From the NCBI GenBank assembly GCA_945787925.1, contig CALZJY010000146.1, positions 1 to 5,791 of the forward strand: a stretch of 5,791 bases of DNA, written 5' to 3'. Positions 1 through 5,010 of this stretch are shown here, piece after piece (within the stretch, counting starts at the first letter, position 1; each line of letters opens with the position of its first letter). The notes under the pieces are model-generated. The model had not been told where the DNA came from, made no database searches, and saw only the letters and a program-made list of their open reading frames with translations. A program made the position numbers and the translations under genes. This DNA comes from an uncultured Anaerosporobacter sp. GTDB taxonomy: Bacteria; Bacillota; Clostridia; Lachnospirales; Lachnospiraceae.

Positions 1-527
1 TCTTAATTCGGAAGACGGCAGAAAATGAGAAGAATAAGCGGCGCATCGTAGAGGGCATGATTACGGTATTAAAAGACCAAGAGCCGACACCAAGACATTT
101 TAAACGGCTTTGTGAAGATATGGAACATTTTCTAAAAGGCATTTCGGTTGTCCCAGAATTTGACGGCCTGATTACCGATGCCTATATCGACCAGCTTGTT
201 ACCGTGGCGCCGTTGTATCGGATTGGGGTGATCCCAGGCGGCAGCAGGAAACTTCCTTGGATGCATGGAATCGAGAACGAGAATGAATACATACGGATGG
301 CAGTAGAGATTGCAGAGTATTTCTATGTGCCATTTAGTAGGAACCACAGGGTGCCAATCAGTGCGCAGATGGTTTCGATGGTGGTATCTTGGGATTTGTT
401 CCATGGAAATATTTATGAATATATGGAGCGTCTCGAGGATTGCTCAGGAGACCGTTATCATCCCGCACTTGTTCGGGCATTTCGGGTGATTCAGCTTCCG
501 TATTATCTTGACAAGGGCAGTAAGTAA
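1..527 (+). CDS. Degenerate HD-GYP-like domain protein, C-terminal part (5' end outside window)
   Basis: The reading frame is open from base 3, so the gene starts upstream. The ATG at 57 is an unlikely start because its only GA-rich stretch (51-55) lies one base away. Numbering from that ATG, TPRHFKR (11-17) fits the first conserved helix of HD-GYP domains (T-x-x-H-x-x-R-V). LYRIGVIPGG (53-62) aligns with the usual LHDIGKIGIP, so the HD pair is replaced by Tyr-Arg. The later HHE and GYP motifs are missing: EYFYVPFSRNHRVPIS (87-102) stands where HHExxDGxGYP...IP would be. The end, CSGDRYHPALVRAF (129-142), matches the family's G-x-x-F-D-P-x-L-V-x-x-F tail. HD-GYP proteins normally hydrolyse cyclic di-GMP with a metal centre. 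With these ligands gone, hydrolysis is unlikely, and a binding or scaffold role is an inference. An upstream receiver or sensor domain is possible but not visible. The family call rests on pattern matching by eye. Confidence 0.6.
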   Translation, partial: LIRKTAENEKNKRRIVEGMITVLKDQEPTPRHFKRLCEDMEHFLKGISVVPEFDGLITDAYIDQLVTVAPLYRIGVIPGGSRKLPWMHGIENENEYIRMAVEIAEYFYVPFSRNHRVPISAQMVSMVVSWDLFHGNIYEYMERLEDCSGDRYHPALVRAFRVIQLPYYLDKGSK

Positions 528-537
528 AGGGTATCTT
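508..537 (+). promoter_or_regulatory. Candidate sigma-A-type promoter for the Rrf2 regulator gene
   Basis: A perfect -35 box TTGACA (508-513) is followed after 18 nt by TATCTT (532-537), which matches four of six -10 positions. It overlaps the last codons of the upstream gene. The predicted transcript would start near 543-546, about 45 nt before the regulator's ATG. The -10 is mediocre, so this is a candidate only. No terminator is visible after the upstream gene, so readthrough could also supply transcript. Confidence 0.45.
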
Positions 538-551
538 AATATTAGAAAACG

Positions 552-564
552 TAGTATTTTACTA
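552..564. repeat. Short inverted repeat, possible operator upstream of the Rrf2 gene
   Basis: TAGTA (552-556) and TACTA (560-564) form a perfect 5-bp inverted repeat around TTT. It sits just downstream of the predicted transcription start and 26 nt before the regulator's ATG. Rrf2 proteins are dimers that often regulate their own genes, so an autoregulatory operator is possible. The arms are short and AT-rich, so chance is a real alternative. Confidence 0.25.
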
Positions 565-574
565 TGAATTTGGA

Positions 575-580
575 AAGGAG
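575..580 (+). promoter_or_regulatory. Ribosome binding site that fixes the Rrf2 start at 591
   Basis: AAGGAG lies 10 nt before the ATG at 591. An in-frame ATG at 564 would add nine residues, but this site would then lie inside the coding region and 564 has no comparable site of its own. The product from 591 begins MKVSTKGRYG, the usual Rrf2 N-terminus. Confidence 0.75.
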
Positions 581-590
581 TGGCTGTCCC

Positions 591-1037
591 ATGAAGGTTT
601 CCACAAAGGGAAGATATGGACTACGTGCATTGGTGGACTTAGCAGTGAATTCCACAGGAACTCATGTCTCATTAGTGAGCATAGCACAGCGACAAAAGAT
701 TTCATTAAACTATTTAGAGCAAGTGTTTGCCACACTTCGTAAGGCAAAGATCGTAAAGAGTGTAAAGGGAGCCCAAGGGGGATATAGCCTGGCGAAACCA
801 GCAAGCCAGATTAAGGTGGCAGATGTGTTAAATATACTAGAAGGCGAATTTTGTATTGTAGATGAGGATGTGTTTGACGAAGACCAAATCGATGCGGTTC
901 GACTTGCAGTAAAGACATTAGTGTGGGATCAAATCAATAAGAAGGTAAATGAATACTTGATGAATACGACATTAGATGACCTTGCAAAAGAATACGAGCG
1001 TTTAAACGGAGAATTACCAGACCTATACTATATTTAA
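591..1037 (+). CDS. Rrf2 family transcriptional regulator, CymR-like
   Basis: This is a 148-residue winged-helix DNA-binding regulator of the Rrf2 family. It has the family start MKVSTKGRYGLRALVDLA, the recognition region SLNYLEQVFATLRKAKIV (38-55), and the wing VKSVKGAQGGYSLAKP (55-70). Length is typical. IscR and other Fe-S members carry three clustered cysteines after the wing. Here only Cys88 is present, followed by the acidic stretch DEDVFDEDQ, so a [2Fe-2S] cluster with the usual ligands is unlikely. The C-terminal half (VWDQINKKVNEYL, then TTLDDLA, then the final YYI) resembles Bacillus CymR, the cysteine metabolism repressor that works with CysK. The next gene encodes a C-S lyase of the MalY/PatB type, which supports a sulfur amino acid role. 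The CymR assignment is inferred; Rrf2 membership is clear. Upstream lie a candidate promoter (508-537) and an inverted repeat (552-564). Confidence 0.93.
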   Translation: MKVSTKGRYGLRALVDLAVNSTGTHVSLVSIAQRQKISLNYLEQVFATLRKAKIVKSVKGAQGGYSLAKPASQIKVADVLNILEGEFCIVDEDVFDEDQIDAVRLAVKTLVWDQINKKVNEYLMNTTLDDLAKEYERLNGELPDLYYI

Positions 1038-1057
1038 AAATCCCTTGCTCAGTTTGA

Positions 1058-1070
1058 GTACTGGGAGTAC
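1058..1070. repeat. Short inverted repeat between regulator and lyase genes
   Basis: GTACT (1058-1062) and AGTAC (1066-1070) are perfect 5-bp arms around GGG. The same bases also contain a direct repeat of GAGTAC (1056-1061 and 1065-1070). The site lies in the 71-bp gap before the PLP lyase gene, 38 nt ahead of its ATG. It has no following T-run, so it is not a terminator. An operator or mRNA hairpin is possible, but it is short enough to arise by chance. Confidence 0.25.
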
Positions 1071-1108
1071 ATAAGGAAGTAGGAAATCCAAGGAGAGGGG
1101 TAAGTGAG

Positions 1109-2284
1109 ATGGAAAAACTGAGATTTGATACTCCAATCGACCGTTATCATACGGATAGCGTGAAGTTTGACTTTAAGAAGGAATATGGAAAAGAGGAAGG
1201 GGTATTGCCTCTTTGGGTAGCGGATACAGATTTTGCGATTCCAAAGGAAGCCGCGGATGCCATCCGTAAGCGAGCGGAACATCCGCTGTATGGATATTCT
1301 GCGGGAGATGCCTCTTATTATGATTCCTTACGGGAATGGATGAAGACTCGTCATGGATATGAGATTCAAAATGACTGGGTCATCAATACGCCAAGCGTCG
1401 TATTTGCTATGGTAATAGCCATCCGCAAGTTTACGAAGGAAGGCGAGGCGGTAATGATCCAGACACCAGTATATGGACAGTTTTATAAGACGGTCGTAAA
1501 CAATCACAGGGAATTGGTTGAGGTGCCCCTGCTGCAAGACAAGGCGAAGGAAAATGGCTACGAGATGGACTTTGCAAAGATCGAACAGCTGATCGTAGAA
1601 AGGAATGTAAAAGCATTCCTGTTATGCAATCCTCATAATCCAGTAGGAAGGGTATGGACGAAGCAAGAGCTTACAAGGCTTGGAGACATTCTAATCCGCC
1701 ATGACGTACGAATCATCAGTGATGAGATCCATATGGACCTGGCATATCCAGGATACAAGCATATCGTATTTGCCTCCTTGAAAGAGGAATTTGCAAAAAA
1801 TACGATTACTTGCACTGCACCAACGAAGGTATTCAATATAGCAGGATTGCAACAGGCGAATATAATAATTAGTGAAAAAGAGCTAAGAAACCAATTTCGC
1901 CAGGAAGTCCATAGCACGGGCTATATGGAACCAAATATCTTCGGTATGATTGCTAGCAGGGAATGTTATGCCCATGGCGCCGAATACGTAGACGAACTCA
2001 TTCGTTATGTTTCTAAAAATGTGTCCTATGTGACTGAGTTTGTAAAGGAGAACATGCCGAAGGCGAGAGTCATCAAGCCAGAAGGGATGTATCTTCTTTG
2101 GATTGATTTTTCTGGATACGGCTATGAAAAGGACGAATTAGTAAGAAGAATCGAACATGTAGCAAAGCTATGGCTTAATGATGGAGAGGCATTTGGAGTA
2201 GAAGGGCGAGGTTATATGAGAATCAACCTGGCAACTACATTAGCAACGGTGAAAGAGGCCTGTGAAAGGATGTTGTTGATTTAG
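1109..2284 (+). CDS. patB: MalY/PatB-type PLP-dependent cystathionine beta-lyase / aminotransferase
   Basis: This 391-residue fold-type I PLP enzyme has the family's normal length. Key pieces are the N-terminal LPLWVADTDFAIP (33-45), YGYSAGD (61-67), the substrate-loop motif LLCNPHNPVGRVW (171-183), SDEIHMDL (204-211) with Asp205 expected to contact the PLP pyridine nitrogen, and TAPTKVFNIAGLQ (236-248) with Lys240 as the expected Schiff-base lysine. SDEIHMDL is characteristic of MalY/PatB rather than general class I aminotransferases. The family splits cystathionine or cysteine at the C-S bond to give homocysteine or sulfide, plus pyruvate and ammonia; the true substrate cannot be read from sequence. 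It should be cytoplasmic. The start is supported by AGGAGAGGGG (1091-1100), 8 nt upstream. It follows the Rrf2 gene by 71 bp, which fits a regulator-enzyme pair. Its TAG stop directly abuts the MgtC gene start in the same frame. Confidence 0.93.
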   Translation: MEKLRFDTPIDRYHTDSVKFDFKKEYGKEEGVLPLWVADTDFAIPKEAADAIRKRAEHPLYGYSAGDASYYDSLREWMKTRHGYEIQNDWVINTPSVVFAMVIAIRKFTKEGEAVMIQTPVYGQFYKTVVNNHRELVEVPLLQDKAKENGYEMDFAKIEQLIVERNVKAFLLCNPHNPVGRVWTKQELTRLGDILIRHDVRIISDEIHMDLAYPGYKHIVFASLKEEFAKNTITCTAPTKVFNIAGLQQANIIISEKELRNQFRQEVHSTGYMEPNIFGMIASRECYAHGAEYVDELIRYVSKNVSYVTEFVKENMPKARVIKPEGMYLLWIDFSGYGYEKDELVRRIEHVAKLWLNDGEAFGVEGRGYMRINLATTLATVKEACERMLLI

Positions 2285-2968
2285 TTGGAATGGCAGCTTT
2301 CAGAACTTAATTTTGTATCCTGCTTTGTAAGGATTGCGCTGGCATTGGTGCTTGGCGGAATCGTAGGGGTGGAACGCGAGAAAAAGGGAAGACCGGCAGG
2401 GCTTCGGACCTATATGCTTGTTTGTTCTGGCTCGGCACTTGTAATGATGACGAACCAGTATCTAGCAGTGTGCTATCCCCAGGTAGATGTGAGCCGTATG
2501 GCATCGCAGGTCATTAGCGGCATTGGCTTTCTAGGTGCGGGAACGATTATCCTTACGGGGAAGAATCAAGTACGTGGATTGACTACGGCAGCAGGCCTTT
2601 GGGCAGTAGCCTGTCTAGGGCTTGCCATCGGTATTGGCTTTTATTATGGTGCAATCCTTGGTGGAGTAAGCATCTTTCTGACCATGGTTGGATTGCAGCG
2701 TCTTGACAGCCATTTGCTGACGAAGACGAAGGAAATTGCCGTATATGTGGAACTTAAGGAACACGTATTGATGGGAACGTTCATCGATGAGCTGAAGAAG
2801 CAGGAGATGGGAGTCTTGGATTTGGAAATCGTCAGTGACACGATGCAGTGTAATTGCTGTGTCGCAGGCATATTCTGGTTACGGCTAGACAAAAGGATGC
2901 CCCATTGGCAGGTAGTAGAACGGATAAGAGAAATCGAAGGAGTAGCATTCGTAAAGAAATTAAGATAG
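2285..2968 (+). CDS. MgtC/SapB family membrane protein
   Basis: The 227-residue product has the MgtC/SapB signature: GGIVGVEREKKGRPAGLRT (24-42), then SRMASQVISGIGFLGAGTI (70-88), then VRGLTTAAGLWAVACLGLA (96-114). Hydrophobic segments lie at about 11-29, 41-61, 72-91, 103-119 and 119-138, giving about five membrane spans. A soluble C-terminal domain (about 147-227) resembles the ACT-like tail of longer family members. The start is TTG immediately after the TAG of the lyase gene, in the same frame, so nothing further upstream can be used. It gives the expected short lead before the first span. The only purine-rich site, AAAGGA (2265-2270), is 14 nt away, so translation probably depends on coupling to the upstream gene. 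MgtC of Salmonella acts in low-magnesium survival and inhibits the F1Fo ATPase; most other family members have no assigned role, and none is claimed here. Confidence 0.9.
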   Translation: MEWQLSELNFVSCFVRIALALVLGGIVGVEREKKGRPAGLRTYMLVCSGSALVMMTNQYLAVCYPQVDVSRMASQVISGIGFLGAGTIILTGKNQVRGLTTAAGLWAVACLGLAIGIGFYYGAILGGVSIFLTMVGLQRLDSHLLTKTKEIAVYVELKEHVLMGTFIDELKKQEMGVLDLEIVSDTMQCNCCVAGIFWLRLDKRMPHWQVVERIREIEGVAFVKKLR

Positions 2969-3067
2969 CAGAGACATGGGAGAGAAAGAATGCTTGATGC
3001 CACGCAAAAGGAATAGAATAGCGAGACCGGATATATAGTAGAGTAAGGAAGTAAAAGGAGCAATCAC

Positions 3068-4792
3068 ATGCCAACACAAAAAGTTGACAGTCAACTAAAC
3101 CTTGCATTAGATGTACCGGAGGAACTTCGTCAGGAGAGCAGTGACTTAAACGTGGGCTTCATCCAGGCGGATAACAGATGGGAAGTAATCGTAAAATATG
3201 TAGGAAGTCTGGAACGAATAAAAAAAGAGTTAGATGTCCAGGTGACGGAACTCCTAAATGAATTTGCCATCATAGTGATTAAGGAATCGTTAATCGGGGC
3301 CCTTGCTGCTTATGATGAAATCATATTTATTGAGAAGCCCAAAGCATTAAGCACTGAGGTAATAAACGGAATCTCAGCCTCTTGTATGAATCAGGCACAG
3401 CGCCCTCCATATAACTTGTCTGGAAAAGGAGTGATGGTGGCAGTCGTTGATTCTGGCATCGATTATGCTCACCCGGATTTTAGAAATGAGGATGGAACCA
3501 GCCGTATCTTATACTTATGGGACCAGACCATTCAAGGCAAGCCGCCAGAAGGCTACTATGAGGGGACGCTATATACGAAAGAACAGATAGATGGGGCATT
3601 AAAGGCAACTACATTTGAAGGAAGGGACCGTTTGGTTCCATCTAACGATACGACAGGGCATGGAACCAATGTGGCGGGAATCTGCTGTGGTAACGGCAGG
3701 GCAAGCAATGGGAGATACCGTGGCGTGGCATATGAATCAGATATAGTCGTAGTAAAGCTTGGAAGGAGTATCGGAAATTCCTTCGCAAGTACGGCACAGC
3801 TGATGGAGGCCATCAATTTTTGCGTTACTCTCTCTATAGAGCGGAACCAGCCGCTTGTAATTAATGTTAGTTTTGGAAACTCCTATGGTTCCCATAGTGG
3901 TACCAGTCTATTAGAGACTTTTATCGATGGTGCAGCAAGCGTAGGAAGGAACAATATCGTCATCGGTTCTGGCAACGAAGGAGATGCCGGTCGGCATGCC
4001 TACGGAATATTAAAGGAGGAAGTCCAACAGGTCGCCTTAATCGTAGGGGAGAGGGAGACGGATCTCAACTTGCAGATCTGGCACAATCCATATGATATCA
4101 TGGATATTTCATTAGTTACCCCATCGGGAGTCAGAGTGGGACCATTTAATAGGAGTGCAGGTTCCAATTCGTATGACCTGACAGATAGCAAATTGTACGT
4201 GTATTATGGAGAACCATCTCCATTTTCCATCTATACAGAGATTTTCTTTGCCTGGATACCAAAACAGGAGTTTGTGCAGTCAGGACAATGGGTGATAGAG
4301 CTGGCACCCCAGCGGATCCTTCGAGGAGAATACTTTATGTGGCTTCCGTCTGGAAATGCGATAAATCCAACGACAAGGTTTCTTCGCCCAAGCGTGGAGA
4401 CGACGCTTACGATTCCATCTACTGCAAGGCGTGCGATTTCTGTAGGTGCGTATAACAGCAATGATGATTCTTTGACTACGTTTTCAGGAAGGGGATTTAC
4501 TGTAAATAATTCAGTGAAGCCAGAAATTGTAGCACCAGGAGTTGGCATCATGAGCTCGGCATCAGGAGGCGGCTATAGCAGGAATACGGGAACCTCGTTT
4601 GCCACCCCGTTTGTAACCGGAGCATGTGCCTTGCTTATGCAGTGGGGCATCATAGAGAAAAACGATTTATTCCTATATGGAGAAAAGACAAAGGCATATT
4701 TGCTTGCCACTACGAGAAAATTAGAGAGTTTTACAAGATATCCGAATGAGGCAGTAGGATTTGGAGCCTTGTGCCTGAGAGAGGATTTTTAA
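3068..4792 (+). CDS. Csp-like subtilisin-family (S8) serine protease
   Basis: This 574-residue protein is a full-length S8 peptidase of the clostridial CspA/B-like subgroup. Residues 1 to about 105 look like the Csp prodomain, including FAIIVIKESLIGAL (66-79) and IFIEKPKAL (86-94). The catalytic domain starts near YNLSGKGVMVAVVDSGIDY (115-133). The triad is complete: Asp128 in VVDSGID, His198 in TTGHGTNVAG and Ser510 in GTSFATPF, with oxyanion Asn303 in GSGNEG. The long insert between Asn303 and Ser510 (about 315-450) fits the jelly-roll domain of Csp proteases. No signal peptide or membrane span is seen, so it should be cytoplasmic or spore-located. Csp proteases in Clostridium process the cortex hydrolase pro-SleC during germination, but no sleC or other spore gene is visible here, so that role is only a possibility. 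The start has AGGAG (3056-3060), 7 nt upstream. It follows MgtC by 99 bp and ends just before a terminator. Confidence 0.93.
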   Translation: MPTQKVDSQLNLALDVPEELRQESSDLNVGFIQADNRWEVIVKYVGSLERIKKELDVQVTELLNEFAIIVIKESLIGALAAYDEIIFIEKPKALSTEVINGISASCMNQAQRPPYNLSGKGVMVAVVDSGIDYAHPDFRNEDGTSRILYLWDQTIQGKPPEGYYEGTLYTKEQIDGALKATTFEGRDRLVPSNDTTGHGTNVAGICCGNGRASNGRYRGVAYESDIVVVKLGRSIGNSFASTAQLMEAINFCVTLSIERNQPLVINVSFGNSYGSHSGTSLLETFIDGAASVGRNNIVIGSGNEGDAGRHAYGILKEEVQQVALIVGERETDLNLQIWHNPYDIMDISLVTPSGVRVGPFNRSAGSNSYDLTDSKLYVYYGEPSPFSIYTEIFFAWIPKQEFVQSGQWVIELAPQRILRGEYFMWLPSGNAINPTTRFLRPSVETTLTIPSTARRAISVGAYNSNDDSLTTFSGRGFTVNNSVKPEIVAPGVGIMSSASGGGYSRNTGTSFATPFVTGACALLMQWGIIEKNDLFLYGEKTKAYLLATTRKLESFTRYPNEAVGFGALCLREDF

Positions 4793-4799
4793 GTGAGAT

Positions 4800-4842
4800 A
4801 CAGGTCTTTTGTTTCTGCAATGGGACATTAGACCTGTTTTTT
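4800..4842 (+). terminator. Intrinsic (Rho-independent) terminator after the protease gene
   Basis: ACAGGTCT (4800-4807) pairs perfectly with AGACCTGT (4830-4837), and six T residues (4837-4842) follow. The loop can hold an inner helix, GTTTC (4811-4815) with GGGAC (4822-4826), using two G-U pairs. It lies 8 nt after the protease stop codon and ends the transcript that probably covers the preceding genes. Confidence 0.9.
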
Positions 4843-4853
4843 GTGTTCAATGC

Positions 4854-4882
4854 TTGTCATTTTTGGTCGAATGATATAGAAT
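4854..4882 (+). promoter_or_regulatory. Sigma-A-type promoter for the PBP1-like sensor gene
   Basis: TTGTCA (4854-4859) and TAGAAT (4877-4882) each match five of six consensus bases, with the optimal 17-nt spacing. The promoter lies just after the terminator of the previous transcript. The predicted start near 4889 gives a leader of about 120 nt before the ATG at 5011. A second -10-like TACAAT (4941-4946) lacks a convincing -35. Confidence 0.6.
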
Positions 4883-4911
4883 GGTAGTAAAACGATAAAA
4901 AATACCAAAAA

Positions 4912-4933
4912 AGTTAAATTTTTAGTGTTAACT
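4912..4933. repeat. Inverted repeat in the leader of the sensor gene, possible regulator site
   Basis: AGTTAA (4912-4917) and TTAACT (4928-4933) are perfect 6-bp arms separated by 10 nt, so their centres are 16 bp apart. They lie downstream of the predicted transcription start and within AT-rich DNA. A dimeric repressor site is possible, but the composition makes chance plausible. Confidence 0.25.
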
Positions 4934-4952
4934 GTAAAAATACAATCGGGAG

Positions 4953-4977
4953 ATGTCAATAAGCATAAGCGCGACAT
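4953..4977 (+). other. Weak stem-loop and tandem hexamer in the leader RNA
   Basis: ATGTC (4953-4957) pairs with GACAT (4973-4977) across a 15-nt loop that contains a tandem ATAAGC ATAAGC (4959-4970). It sits 22 nt before the ribosome binding site of the sensor gene. I do not recognise it as a known riboswitch, and five pairs alone are marginal. Confidence 0.2.
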
Positions 4978-5010
4978 GCAAGTTGATTGGTATGAGATAG
5001 GAGGGATGGT

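Noticed and set aside
57..59. ATG at 57 as the true start of the first gene
   Set aside because: The frame is open to the window edge, the purine-rich stretch is only one base away, and the upstream codons read as a plausible charged linker into the domain.
564..590. Upstream ATG at 564 as the start of the Rrf2 regulator
   Set aside because: It would add nine residues unlike the family, has no ribosome binding site of its own, and would place the AAGGAG site of the 591 start inside the gene.
1038..1070. Terminator after the Rrf2 gene
   Set aside because: CTCA/TGAG and GTACT/AGTAC can form small hairpins, but no T-run follows, so transcription probably continues into the lyase gene.
3011..3040. 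Sigma-G-like promoter (GAATA, 18 nt, TATAGTA) before the subtilase gene
   Set aside because: The -10 differs from the CATnhTA pattern at its first and fifth positions, and the region is AT-rich, so the match is too weak to call despite the possible sporulation role. A TAGAAT at 3014-3019 also lacks a properly spaced -35.
2644..3107. Reverse-strand open frames over the end of MgtC and the following gap
   Set aside because: They overlap a well-supported gene, have no recognisable domain, and show composition expected from antisense reading of coding DNA.
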